A DNA stretch of 64,000 bases from Ensifer sp. PDNC004 (GCF_016919405.1 NZ_CP070353.1:124001-188000); one strand, 5' to 3'; numbered from the stretch's first letter, positions 33,995-42,793 are shown. Notes: generated by a model not told the origin, from the sequence alone. Translations and numbers: made by a program.

Positions 33995-34663
33995 TCAGGC
34001 GGCGATCGCCACGAAAGGGCGATGGTAAACGGCGAGCCAGGCATAGCCGCGACCGATCGCGCGGCGCTCGAGATCAGCGCCATTTTGCCGGGCTTTCTCG
34101 CGCAACACGTCGAACAGCCGCTCGCGCGGCGTCACGTGGAAGCGGTTCAGCCAGCCGTGCAGCGCCCGGCGGAAGCTCGTTGGCAGGCGTTCCTGCTGGC
34201 CGAAATCTGCGATGTGCAGCGAGCCGCCCGGGTTCAGCGCTGCGATCGCCGCATCGATCGCCTTCTGCCAGTCGGGGATCATCGACAGCGAATAGGAGAT
34301 GACGATGTGGTCGAAACCCTTTTCGCCGAAGATCGCCGGGTCGAAGTCCGTCGCGTCGGCGACGTGGAGCGTGGCGCGCCCGCTGCCGCCGCGGTTGAGC
34401 TTCGCATCGGCCGAGGTCAGCATTTCCTGGGAGATGTCGAGCCCGAACAGGCGGGCCGAAGGGAAACAGCGGCCGATCAGCGCCAGATTGCGGCCGGTGC
34501 CGCAACCGACCTCAAGCACCGAGGCACCGGAGGCCGGGTTCATGTCGCGGATGAGCGTGTCGCGGCCGAAGAGGTAGTACTTCCGCGTCAGATCGTAAAA
34601 GTGCCGCTGATAGCGGTACATGTGGTCCATGCGCCGCGCGTGGGAGATCCCGGCCTGTTGCAC
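33995..34663 (-). CDS. btaB: BtaB, N-methyltransferase for diacylglyceryl-trimethylhomoserine synthesis
   Basis: 222 residues. MYRYQRHFYDLTRKYYLFGRD is the BtaB N-terminal signature. The class I methyltransferase fold has SVLEVGCGTGRNLALIG, LFGLDISQEMLTSA and HIVISYSLSMIPDWQKAI. BtaB adds three methyl groups from SAM to diacylglyceryl-homoserine, giving the betaine lipid DGTS. The start is GTG at 34663, three bases after the btaA stop, with GAAGGG about 8 bases upstream; ATG at 34630 is an alternative. Its position directly behind btaA fixes the identification. Confidence 0.92.
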   Translation of the reverse strand: MQQAGISHARRMDHMYRYQRHFYDLTRKYYLFGRDTLIRDMNPASGASVLEVGCGTGRNLALIGRCFPSARLFGLDISQEMLTSADAKLNRGGSGRATLHVADATDFDPAIFGEKGFDHIVISYSLSMIPDWQKAIDAAIAALNPGGSLHIADFGQQERLPTSFRRALHGWLNRFHVTPRERLFDVLREKARQNGADLERRAIGRGYAWLAVYHRPFVAIAA

Positions 34664-34666
34664 GTT

Positions 34667-35917
34667 TCAGCCCTTCTTGCGGTAGATGTGGAAGCCGCCA
34701 TAGATGGCGGAGCGGTCATCGGCGCCGAGCCGCAGTGCGGTTTCGGCGTCGTAGTGCCACTGGTCGAGCAGGGCCGGGGAGACACGGCCGGGCAGGATGC
34801 TGTCTTCCGCCGCCGTGCGGAAGATCACGACGGCACCTTCATCCGCCGTGCGGGTGATCTCGGTCCAGAGGTCGTTCAGCTGCTGGTCGGTCATCCAGTC
34901 CTGCGCGTCGAGCAGGATATAGCGGTCGACCGAGCCGGCGGATTTGCCGGCGAGAAGCTCGGTGAAGCTTGCGTGATGCACCTCGACGCGCTCGGCATTG
35001 TTGCGGATCGCCTCATAGGCGCTGGCATCAAGATAGGGCGGCAGGTCGCCTTCATGCGACAGCGGGTAGCGGCGGCCGAAGGCCTGCCAGGCGAAGTAGT
35101 TTTCGCGCAGCGGGAAGTGACAGGTGAGCTTTTCCAGGCGATGGCGCAGTACGGCGGCGAGCGACTTCTCGGCACTGAGGCTTGCGAGCTCGTCGAACTG
35201 CTGCGGCGGGATGCCGAGGCCGAACAGCGAGCTCTTGCGCCCGGTGATCCAGCGGATGACGGGACGATCGAACAGCGGCGCCAGGCGCTCGTCGAAGAAC
35301 TGTCGTTGCTCGCGCATGGACCGCGCCTGGACGAAGTCTTCCGGGTTGACCCCGTGCAGGCGGGCAAGCAGGTGGCTGGCTGCAATGAAGCGGCCGAGCA
35401 GGCCGGTGCGGTAGATGTTGCGCCCGAAGACGCCGATGCGCCGGCGGCCGGTCATGTCGCGGCCGTTCCAGTAGCTGCGCGTGGCCGTATCGAGTTTCGG
35501 CGCGAGGAAAAGGTCGAAGGCCTGAACGTTGGTGGCTGTGCCTTGCGTCGCCAGGAAGCGGGTGACGTCCTTGTGGTTCGGCAGATGGCGGAAAGCCGCG
35601 AGCTTCAGGCGGTTGAGCGCGATGTGGTGCGGGTTGAGGTCGACGACGTCTATTCTACGCGGGCCGGCCGACAGGTAGGTCAGCATGTTGCAGCCGCCGG
35701 AGCCGATGGTGACGATCCGGCTTTCCGGGGTCAGCTGCATCGCCTCCATGTCGACGATCGGATCCTCCCAGATCTGCGGATAGACGAGGCCCGAAAAAAG
35801 CAGGCCGAAGAGGCGTTCCGAGAGGCCTGCGAGGGAGAAGGTCTTGTGCTGGAGCAGGGCGTTTTTCAGCTTTGGATTTTTTCTGCCAAAGCCTACGTCG
35901 GGAGCGAGTTCATTCAT
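34667..35917 (-). CDS. btaA: BtaA, S-adenosylmethionine:diacylglycerol 3-amino-3-carboxypropyltransferase
   Basis: 416 residues. LFSGLVYPQIWEDPIVDMEA and IVTIGSGGCNMLTYLSAGPRR with VDLNPHHIALNRLK are the characteristic N-terminal BtaA (DUF3419) motifs. HHASFTELL and YILLDAQDWMTDQQLNDLW follow. It transfers the 3-amino-3-carboxypropyl group of SAM to diacylglycerol, the first step to DGTS, which replaces phospholipids in phosphate-starved rhizobia. First gene of btaAB, divergent from a GGDEF gene. A degenerate Pho box precedes it, in line with the PhoB control reported for the rhizobial genes. Confidence 0.94.
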   Translation of the reverse strand: MNELAPDVGFGRKNPKLKNALLQHKTFSLAGLSERLFGLLFSGLVYPQIWEDPIVDMEAMQLTPESRIVTIGSGGCNMLTYLSAGPRRIDVVDLNPHHIALNRLKLAAFRHLPNHKDVTRFLATQGTATNVQAFDLFLAPKLDTATRSYWNGRDMTGRRRIGVFGRNIYRTGLLGRFIAASHLLARLHGVNPEDFVQARSMREQRQFFDERLAPLFDRPVIRWITGRKSSLFGLGIPPQQFDELASLSAEKSLAAVLRHRLEKLTCHFPLRENYFAWQAFGRRYPLSHEGDLPPYLDASAYEAIRNNAERVEVHHASFTELLAGKSAGSVDRYILLDAQDWMTDQQLNDLWTEITRTADEGAVVIFRTAAEDSILPGRVSPALLDQWHYDAETALRLGADDRSAIYGGFHIYRKKG

Positions 35918-35964
35918 CTCTGCCGGTCATCCAGTTGAAACTTAGGCGCTTCTAAAGTGACTCG

Positions 35965-35982
35965 GCTACACTTTGATGACGG
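35965..35982 (-). promoter_or_regulatory. Degenerate PhoB-box candidate upstream of btaA
   Basis: On the minus strand CCGTCAT-CAAA-GTGTAGC: the first heptamer matches CTGTCAT at 6 of 7 positions, the second only at 3. TAGAAG follows after 10 bases, where a -10 element would be expected. Known PhoB control of btaA in Sinorhizobium makes it plausible. Confidence 0.35.
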
Positions 35983-36096
35983 GCTTTCCCACAAGGGTCG
36001 GGCCGGCCTCCGGAGCCCAAATATACAATTTTTCACCCATAAGAATTCATTAAACCCTGACGTGCTAGCACCGCCTCACATACGGGGGGCGTCGAC

Positions 36097-37656
36097 ATGA
36101 TGTTAAGTACGTTTCTGCCGAAGCCCGAGCAGCGATTTGCGGCTGCCGGCGCGGCATTGGGGGCTCTGGTTTCTGCGGCGTGGCTTGCCGGTGGAACCGC
36201 TCTTCCCGGCGAGATGGCGCCGCACTGGGACGTTCCCGCCGTGCTGGCAGCCGGCGCGATGCCTTTCATCCTCGGCGGCTCCTTCTATCGCTGGCGCTAT
36301 TCGCGCCGGCTCGAACTCGAGTTGCGTGCCGCGCGGCGCGCCGAGCGCCGCCTGCGCAACGAAGTCCATCGCGACAGGCTGACGGGACTTGCAAACCGCG
36401 CGGCCCTCGAAGCCGACATCAGCCAGGCACTTTGTGCAGAAGGTACGGCGTTTGCGCGCAACGCCTTGCTTCTTCTCGATCTCGACCGATTCAAGGTGAT
36501 CAACGACACGCTGGGCCATGACGCCGGCGATCGGTTGCTGGCGCTGTTCGGCGCCCGTCTCAGGCGTGCCTTTGCCGGCGAGGCGACGATCTACCGGCTG
36601 GGCGGCGACGAGTTCGTGCTTGCGGCCGCGCGCGCGCCGTCTCAAGCCGATGCCGAAATGCTCGCGACGCGGGTCGAGAAGCTGTTCGAAGCGCCGTTCG
36701 ATCTCGGGGAGACGCGCATCGCGTCCGGCTGCAGCATCGGCATCGCCTTCATCGAGCGGTTGGACAAGTCGACATCCGACGTGTTGAAAAGGGCGGACCT
36801 GGCACTCTACGAGGCCAAGGCGATCAGCGGCAACAGCCATGCCTTCCACTCGGAAACCCTGAGCCATGCCGTGCGGCAGCGGGCGGAAGCCGAGCGCGAT
36901 CTTACACGCGGTTTCGAGGCGGACGAGTTCTTTCTCGCGTTCCTGCCGATCCTCGGCATCGAAAGCGGCTCCATCCGCGGCTTCCAGGCGCTGCTGCGTT
37001 GGCGGCATCCGCATCTCGGCGTCATCGGTGCGGGAACATTCGAGCCGCCGGAGCAGAGCGCGATTACGCTGGCGCTCGGCGCCTGGGCGCTTCAGTCCGC
37101 CTGCAGGCAGGCGGCCGGCTGGAACGTCCCCAAGGGGCTGACGATCGCACCCTTCGTCTCGCAACTGCGCGACCGCGATTTCGTCACGCAGGTGGAGCGG
37201 TGCCTTTCGGAGGCCGGCCTTTCGCCGGAACGGTTGACGATCGAGGTCGCCGAGGGCGTCTCGACCGACGATCTTGTCATCGTCACAGACAACTTGCGGG
37301 GGCTGCGCGCGCTCGGCGTTCGCGTCGCGCTCGGCGGCGGCTCCGCCTCGTCGCTGCCTCTGAACCAGATCTCCGACGTCCAGCCCGATCAGGTGACCGT
37401 CGATCTCGCCGCCGTTCGTGCCGCACATGGCAGCGAGCGCAGCGTGCCCTTGCTCGCCTGCCTGATCAAAACAGGACAGGTGCTGCGGCTTTCGATCGCC
37501 GTCAGCGGTGTCGAGAAGGAGAGCGAGGCGGATTGCGCGCGGGCCTGCGGCGCTGCCGAGATCCGCGGTCCTTGGGTTTCGCCGGTCTTGGCCGACGTCT
37601 CGGTGCTCGTCGGCGACGGCGAGGCGGAAGAGTCGCGCCGCTCGGCCCGGGCTTAA
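36097..37656 (+). CDS. GGDEF protein with degenerate EAL domain (probable diguanylate cyclase)
   Basis: 519 residues. Two N-terminal membrane segments (about 15-32 and 47-62) are followed by a GGDEF domain (about 85-250) with substrate region LDLDRFKVINDTLGHDAGD and an intact active site YRLGGDEFVLA. No RxxD inhibitory site precedes it. The C-terminal EAL-like domain (about 265-500) is ruined: EALLRW is QALLRW, the usual DDFGTG loop reads VALGGGSA, and the metal-binding Asn and Lys motifs are missing. It should therefore make cyclic di-GMP and may bind but not cleave it. Divergent from btaA. Confidence 0.87.
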   Translation: MMLSTFLPKPEQRFAAAGAALGALVSAAWLAGGTALPGEMAPHWDVPAVLAAGAMPFILGGSFYRWRYSRRLELELRAARRAERRLRNEVHRDRLTGLANRAALEADISQALCAEGTAFARNALLLLDLDRFKVINDTLGHDAGDRLLALFGARLRRAFAGEATIYRLGGDEFVLAAARAPSQADAEMLATRVEKLFEAPFDLGETRIASGCSIGIAFIERLDKSTSDVLKRADLALYEAKAISGNSHAFHSETLSHAVRQRAEAERDLTRGFEADEFFLAFLPILGIESGSIRGFQALLRWRHPHLGVIGAGTFEPPEQSAITLALGAWALQSACRQAAGWNVPKGLTIAPFVSQLRDRDFVTQVERCLSEAGLSPERLTIEVAEGVSTDDLVIVTDNLRGLRALGVRVALGGGSASSLPLNQISDVQPDQVTVDLAAVRAAHGSERSVPLLACLIKTGQVLRLSIAVSGVEKESEADCARACGAAEIRGPWVSPVLADVSVLVGDGEAEESRRSARA

Positions 37657-37797
37657 GCGAGACCACGTCACGGGCAGAAAAGCGCTGCACTTTTTTCGAC
37701 CGCCTGAACGTCTTTCCAATATGAAAAGTTGAGCCGGCCGGGGCTTTCCCTTGCGGCAAAATGCTGGTTCTCTTTGCGCATCAGGCCGGAGGATCGC

Positions 37798-39150
37798 ATG
37801 AGACGTTTGTTGAAGATTTCGGGAGCCGCGCTGGCGCTGATCGTCGTCGGCCTGTTCGGCTGGCTTGCGCTGGCGCCGCCGGAACTGCTGAAGGTCGGTG
37901 ACGGCTATGCCGCGAAAATCGTGTGCTCCAACGTCTTCATCGCCGGGCGCGACGCCCAGGCGGTGCTCGCCGACGACGTGCAGGCCCCCGGCCATCCCTT
38001 GCTCAAGCTCGTGCGCGTCGGCGTCGACAAAGAGAAGCAACTGGTGACGGCGCGCATCCTCGGTTTTGCCGCACCCGGTTATGCGGCCTACCGTCCGGGT
38101 GCCGGCTGCGCCAGCCTGCCCGACGGCAATGCTGCGGCTCTGGCACCGATCGAAACGAAAACCGCCGCGGCAGCGCCGGTGCCGAGTGCGGCCTGGCCCG
38201 AAGGCGAGGGAGCCGCGATCGAGCCGGCCTTGCAGAAGCTCATCGAGGACGCCGATCTCGCCGGGCCCGGCATGCGGGCGATCGCCGTGATCCGCGACGG
38301 GCAGCTGGTGGCGGAAACCTATGGTCAGGGTTTCGACCGTTCGACGCCGCTGCTCGGCTGGTCGATGACCAAGTCGGTGACGGCCGCGCTGATTGGCCTT
38401 CGGATCACTGACGGGCGCATGGACGCGTCGCAACGAAACCTGCTGCCGGAATGGGCCGGGGACGAGCGGTCGGCCATCACGCTTGCGGACCTTATGGGGA
38501 TGCAGAGCGGGCTTGCCTTCAACGAGAATTATGGCGCCGTCACCGACGTGACGCGGATGCTCTACCTGGAAAAGGACATGGCGGGTTTTGCCGCCACGAG
38601 GACGCTGGGTGCAAAGCCCGGCGCGAACTTCAGCTATTCGAGCGGCACCAGCACGCTGCTGTCGCGGATCTGGATGCGGACCTTCGACGACCCGGCGGCA
38701 GCGCTTGCCTTTCCCTATGACGCTCTGTTTGCGCCGCTCGGCATGACGAGCGCCGTTCTGGAGACGGACGAGGCCGGAACCTTCGTCGGTTCCTCCTATA
38801 TGTATGCGACGACGCAGGACTGGGCGCGGTTTGCGCAGTTCCTGCTGCAGGACGGCGTCTGGAAGGGGAGGGCGATGCTGCCGAAGGACTATGTCGCCTT
38901 CATGCGCACGTCGACCAAGGCATCGGGCGGGAAATACGGCCAGGGTCAGGTTTGGCTCGAGGAAAACGGCGCGCGGGCAGGAACGGGCAGTTTCCCGGCG
39001 GACGCCTTCTGGATGCTCGGCCATGACGGCCAGGCGATCATGCTTGTGCCTTCGCTGAAGCTGGCGGTCGTGCGGCTGGGCCTTACGCCCTCACGCCTTG
39101 GCTACGACGTGCAGAAGCTGAACGCCAAAATAATTGAGGCGCTCGATTGA
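37798..39150 (+). CDS. Serine hydrolase, beta-lactamase/class C-like family
   Basis: 450 residues. An N-terminal membrane anchor or uncleaved signal (MRRLLKISGAALALIVVGL) precedes a beta-lactamase-fold domain (about 165-440). It has the nucleophile motif LGWSMTKSVTAALIGL (SxxK), LLPEWAGDERSAITLADLMG, a Tyr in NFSYSSGTSTLLSRIW and a C-terminal MLGHDGQAIML replacing the KTG box. It is probably a periplasmic esterase or peptidase of the AmpC/DAP group rather than a resistance enzyme. GGAGGA lies 5 bases before ATG 37798. A 9-bp hairpin (39136-39157) overlaps its stop codon. Confidence 0.83.
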   Translation: MRRLLKISGAALALIVVGLFGWLALAPPELLKVGDGYAAKIVCSNVFIAGRDAQAVLADDVQAPGHPLLKLVRVGVDKEKQLVTARILGFAAPGYAAYRPGAGCASLPDGNAAALAPIETKTAAAAPVPSAAWPEGEGAAIEPALQKLIEDADLAGPGMRAIAVIRDGQLVAETYGQGFDRSTPLLGWSMTKSVTAALIGLRITDGRMDASQRNLLPEWAGDERSAITLADLMGMQSGLAFNENYGAVTDVTRMLYLEKDMAGFAATRTLGAKPGANFSYSSGTSTLLSRIWMRTFDDPAAALAFPYDALFAPLGMTSAVLETDEAGTFVGSSYMYATTQDWARFAQFLLQDGVWKGRAMLPKDYVAFMRTSTKASGGKYGQGQVWLEENGARAGTGSFPADAFWMLGHDGQAIMLVPSLKLAVVRLGLTPSRLGYDVQKLNAKIIEALD

Positions 39151-39217
39151 GCGCCTCGTAAGGGAATTCCTGAACCGTCGAGAAGCAGCTTCGCTTCGGG
39201 CAAGCCGGATGGCCGGC

Positions 39218-40264
39218 TTACTTCATGCCGAGCTCTTCGAGCAGACCCTTGCGCTTGGCGTGGTAGTAATAGCCGCTGGCATAGAGCTTGACTGCGCCGT
39301 CGTGCTGGTTGTCGGCCACCATCCAGGCGCCGTGCAGATACTTGGTCGCGTATTTGAGGTTGGTTTCGGCGTCGAACAGACCTTCGGCCGGACCGTCATA
39401 GCCGAGGCCCTTGGCGGTGTTGTAGCGGATCTGCATAAGGCCGTAATTGCCCTTGCTGTAGGCGCGCGGATTGTAGTTGCTCTCGCGCTTGACGACGCGG
39501 TGCACCAGTTCCACCGGAATGCCGTTGAGATCGGCATAGTATTTGATCATCTTGTCGAGTTCGGGACGCGAGCTCGTCGGCGTCTTGGTGAACTTCATCG
39601 AATCGGGAATGACGTTGGCGACTGCGGCCACCGTCGAGCCGATCACACCGGTCTTCGGGCGCTCGGTCGGAACGATCATGCGGTTGGCGACCAGCGTTTC
39701 GAGGCCGACCGGTTCGCCGGTGTCGAAGTCCGATTCCATTGCGGCCGCAACTGCGAGCGTCGAGACCGGCAGGTCCTGGACGCGCGTGGTCTTGGTTGCC
39801 GCCGGCGAAAGGGCGGCGGATGCAACCTGCGTTGCGTCGGCGGGCGAGGGGGCTTCAGCGGCTGCAATCGCCGCGCTGGCACCGTTCTGGGCCGTCGGCG
39901 CAACCATGGCAAGCGCCATGGTGTCGCCCGGCTTGGCCGCGGGAACCGCGACCAGTGCGGGGGCAGCTCCGGCGCCCTGTGCCAGATCGGTCGCGACCGG
40001 GTAGGTGGCGGCGACGCCAGCGGTCTGGCCTGCCGTCTGCGCCGTGAGGGCCGCGCTCGTTGCGGTGGCGACGCCGTCGGGCGTCGGCAGCGCATAGGCC
40101 GTCATTTCGGTGCCGGGCTTGGCGAGGGGCGTGACCGTCTGCACGGCCGTGAGGTCTGCCAGCGACGTGTGCTCTACCGTTGAGCATCCCGAGACGATGG
40201 TCGCCGACAACAAAGCTGCCATGCCAAACGTCTGTTTGGAAAGGGAAATACGGTAATTCGCCAT
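39218..40264 (-). CDS. Lipoprotein lytic transglycosylase (SLT domain)
   Basis: 348 residues. A lipoprotein signal (GMAALLSATIVSGC, lipobox VSGC) precedes a long Ala/Pro/Thr-rich spacer (about 30-215). The C-terminal SLT domain (about 240-348) has the catalytic Glu in VHRVVKRESNYNPRAYSKGN, YGLMQIRYNTAKGLGY and NLKYATKYLHGAW. The low-complexity spacer would let the catalytic domain reach across the periplasm from an outer-membrane anchor. Monocistronic between a convergent serine hydrolase and a LysE gene on the same strand. Confidence 0.9.
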   Translation of the reverse strand: MANYRISLSKQTFGMAALLSATIVSGCSTVEHTSLADLTAVQTVTPLAKPGTEMTAYALPTPDGVATATSAALTAQTAGQTAGVAATYPVATDLAQGAGAAPALVAVPAAKPGDTMALAMVAPTAQNGASAAIAAAEAPSPADATQVASAALSPAATKTTRVQDLPVSTLAVAAAMESDFDTGEPVGLETLVANRMIVPTERPKTGVIGSTVAAVANVIPDSMKFTKTPTSSRPELDKMIKYYADLNGIPVELVHRVVKRESNYNPRAYSKGNYGLMQIRYNTAKGLGYDGPAEGLFDAETNLKYATKYLHGAWMVADNQHDGAVKLYASGYYYHAKRKGLLEELGMK

Positions 40265-40380
40265 TCTGTCACTTTCGTGCTTCTGGGCCCCGTAGCCCCT
40301 GCAAATCAGCGGTTGCCAGCCGCCAAGCGTGAATCTCCATTAACCTATGAGGCTGGCGGCGGCAAGCGTGGGGGCGAATT

Positions 40381-41016
40381 TCAGGCCGTGGCCCGCTTCA
40401 TCGTGGCCGTCAAAAGCCCGGCGCCGATCAGCATGGAGCCGCCGGCGCGGTTGACGATCCGGCGCACATTCGGCTTGGAAATCGTGCTGCGGGCGGCGGT
40501 CGCAAGGGCTGCATAGAGGCTGGCGTTGAGGATCGCGAGCGTCAGGAACGTCAGCTCGAAAATCGCCATCTGGGTAAAGAGCGGCTGGCTGAGATCGAGG
40601 AACTGCGGCAGGAAGGCGACGAAGAAGACGATGCTCTTCGGGTTCAGTGCGGTCACTGCATAGGTATGAAAGAAGATGCGCAGCGGGCGTTCCGTCGACG
40701 TGGTTTCGAGGTCGGCGTCGCCGCCGGCGGCCACCGGCGCGCGCCAGAGCTTCATGCCGAGCCAGATGAGATAGGCAGCACCCACCCATTTCAACAGGGT
40801 GAAGATGGCGGCGGAGGTGGCAAGCAGGGCGCCGAGGCCGAGCATGGAGGCGGTCATGGCGGTGAAATCGCCGAGCGCCACGCCGGCGACCGTTGCGCCC
40901 GCGGTTCTGCGGCCATGGCCGAGCGCATAGGAAATGACGAGGAGAATGGTGGGGCCGGGGATGGCGAGCAGCACGGCCGAGGCCGCGGCAAAGGCAAACC
41001 AGTGTTCGAACGACAT
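40381..41016 (-). CDS. LysE/RhtB family amino acid exporter
   Basis: 211 residues, six predicted membrane segments. The N-terminal LysE signature is AVLLAIPGPTILLVISYALGH (PGP motif), with VGAAYLIWLGMKLWR and ALNPKSIVFFVAFLPQFLD. It exports an amino acid or related metabolite through the inner membrane. The ATG at 41016 is preceded by GGAG 8 bases upstream, but that site lies inside a 12-bp GC-rich stem ending in five T, so expression is probably controlled at the level of termination or ribosome access. Confidence 0.92.
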   Translation of the reverse strand: MSFEHWFAFAAASAVLLAIPGPTILLVISYALGHGRRTAGATVAGVALGDFTAMTASMLGLGALLATSAAIFTLLKWVGAAYLIWLGMKLWRAPVAAGGDADLETTSTERPLRIFFHTYAVTALNPKSIVFFVAFLPQFLDLSQPLFTQMAIFELTFLTLAILNASLYAALATAARSTISKPNVRRIVNRAGGSMLIGAGLLTATMKRATA

Positions 41017-41085
41017 GAAAAAGGCTCCGCGTTTGAGGGCGTCTCGGCAATCAATTTGCCGAGCCAGCCACGGAAACGCGGAGCC
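41017..41085 (-). promoter_or_regulatory. Structured leader: terminator-like stem-loop containing the lysE-type ribosome-binding site
   Basis: On the minus strand GGCTCCGCGTTT (41085-41074) pairs perfectly with AAACGCGGAGCC (41034-41023). Between them is an inner 8-bp hairpin (41043-41050 with 41056-41063). The outer stem is followed by TTTTTC and then the ATG at 41016. The 3' strand of the stem carries the GGAG ribosome-binding site. It may be the terminator of the upstream pfp gene, an attenuator, or a ligand-responsive leader for the exporter. Confidence 0.6.
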
Positions 41086-41145
41086 GTCAATCGTCGGTCA
41101 TGCACATCTTACGGGTCGCACACGTAGCCCGCAAAACGGGCCTGA

Positions 41146-42363
41146 TCAGTGCTTCTGGGCTTTCCACTTCTGGCCGATGACGTCCATCACCTCTCCGAAC
41201 CACTTGGTCGAGGTGTCGAACTGCTTGCCGCCCTTGATGCGCGGGAACTCGATGGTGCGCAGCTTGCCACCCTGGTCCTCGTCGTGACCGGTGACGCCCG
41301 AGACCTTGTTGAGCGCGCTTTCGACGGCGAGATCGACCATGCTCTGGATCAGGCGCAGGTCGTCGCCGTTGGCCGGAGCCGAGCGGGCGTAGTAGCCGGA
41401 CTTCTGCACCATGGAGCGCTCGGCGCCGAGAAGGGCCGCGAACTGCTTGGAGAACCAGTTGCCGACATTGATGGTGTCGATCTTCACGTGGCCGAAGGCG
41501 TCGCGCTTGACGGTCTCGCCGGCGGCTTCCCGTTCAGCGACGATGGCGTCGAGGCAGGCGCCTTCACTGACGAACAGCGTGACGAAGCCCGAGCTGTCCA
41601 TGACCTGGCGCAGGCGGTCCGCTTCGGCCTGCAGGTCGAACTTCATCTCCGGCAGGTAAAGGCCGTCGATGTTCTTCATCTGCCGGTTCATCATGAAACC
41701 GTCGACGAATTCCTTGTCGTCGGTCATCTGGATGTAGGAGCGGGCGGTGGCCGCCGTCAGCCAGCCGCAGTGGCGGCCCATGACTTCATGGACGACGAGC
41801 GTGCGCGGGGCGGCGCTCTGTTCGTTGCTGACATTGTCGAAAAAGCGGGCGCCGTATTCGGCAGCCGTCCAGGCGCCGAGCGTCTGGCGGATCGGAACGA
41901 CGTCGTTGTCGACGGTCTTCGGCAGGCCGACCACGGTCAGGTCGTAGCCGTTGGCGCCGAGATAGGCGGCAAGGTCGGCAGCGGTCGTGTTGGTGTCGTC
42001 GCCGCCAATGGTGTGCAGGATCGAGATACCGTCCTTGGCAAGGCGTTCGGCTGCGACACGCAGCGGGTTTTCGCCTTCCTTGACCAGGCCGCGCTTGACA
42101 CAGTCGGCGGCGTTGGTGAGCTTGACGCGGCTATTGCCGATCGGCGAGCCGCCATGGCGGTGCAGAATATGAGCCTTCTCGCGCATGTCGCGGGTGATTT
42201 CGATCTGGTCACCAAGGAGCACGCCCTGGTAGCCCGAGCGATAGGCGACCAGTTCGTATTCGGGCGCTACGTCCGTATAGCGCTCGATCAGTCCTCCAAC
42301 GGCCGATGACAGACAGGGTGCGAGCCCGCCGGCCGTCAGCATTGCGACTTTTTTCTTGGCCAT
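41146..42363 (-). CDS. pfp: Pyrophosphate-dependent 6-phosphofructokinase
   Basis: 405 residues. KVAMLTAGGLAPCLSSAVGG at the N-terminus, then the phosphoryl-donor site HTIGGDDTNTTAADLAAYLG. The GGDD form (instead of GGDGS) marks pyrophosphate rather than ATP use. VVGLPKTVDNDVVPIRQTLG and VVHEVMGRHCGWLTA are the fructose-6-phosphate motifs. It catalyses reversible fructose 6-phosphate/fructose 1,6-bisphosphate interconversion with PPi in the cytoplasm. The start at 42363 has GAGGAGGA 4 bases upstream; an open frame back to 42414 is unsupported. Confidence 0.93.
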   Translation of the reverse strand: MAKKKVAMLTAGGLAPCLSSAVGGLIERYTDVAPEYELVAYRSGYQGVLLGDQIEITRDMREKAHILHRHGGSPIGNSRVKLTNAADCVKRGLVKEGENPLRVAAERLAKDGISILHTIGGDDTNTTAADLAAYLGANGYDLTVVGLPKTVDNDVVPIRQTLGAWTAAEYGARFFDNVSNEQSAAPRTLVVHEVMGRHCGWLTAATARSYIQMTDDKEFVDGFMMNRQMKNIDGLYLPEMKFDLQAEADRLRQVMDSSGFVTLFVSEGACLDAIVAEREAAGETVKRDAFGHVKIDTINVGNWFSKQFAALLGAERSMVQKSGYYARSAPANGDDLRLIQSMVDLAVESALNKVSGVTGHDEDQGGKLRTIEFPRIKGGKQFDTSTKWFGEVMDVIGQKWKAQKH

Positions 42364-42543
42364 GTTTCCTCCTCGGGACTTTGGCATGCGATGGGTGCGG
42401 CCTCCATAGCGCAAATCGGATGGAATTTAAATGACGGCCCTGTGGATGTTGTGTCGAGGCGGGGAGGGAACGGTCGCCGTCTGCCTTCGGAGACGAAGGG
42501 CAGGCCCGGTGCCGCGCCGATTGTCGCAGGCGCCGACCGGCGA

Positions 42544-42696
42544 TCAGAAGGCGCGGTCTTCGCAGGAGCTGCATTCGGCGCGTTTTGCGGCATAAATTTG
42601 CCGCTTCGGATCGCTAGGGTGTTCCCAAGGGAACAGCTTTCCGTCTACCAGCTGTCGCAAGTTCCAATCGATGGATTGACAATAGTGAGGTGCCAT
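42544..42696 (-). CDS. Possible small Cys-containing protein
   Basis: A 50-codon frame from ATG 42696, protein-like in composition: it starts MAPHYCQSIDWNLRQLVDGK and ends RAECSSCEDRAF, with a CxxC pair. The frame is open further upstream and the start is uncertain (GAGG lies 12 bases before the ATG). Local GC and codon use are lower than in neighbouring genes. It lies in the 430-base gap between pfp and the DjlA-like gene, in which I see nothing else. It may be real or chance. Confidence 0.3.
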   Translation of the reverse strand: MAPHYCQSIDWNLRQLVDGKLFPWEHPSDPKRQIYAAKRAECSSCEDRAF

Positions 42697-42793
42697 CACA
42701 AATTCGTCATCCTCGTGGTTTGGACCATCCCACCGCTTGCAATTTGCCACCACACAAGTCCATGCTATACGCTGGAGAGACAGGGATTCTCGC

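Noticed and set aside
36103..39024. 973-codon minus-strand frame opposite the GGDEF and serine hydrolase genes
   Set aside because: It is antisense to two well-supported genes, spans their intergenic region and shows no domain.
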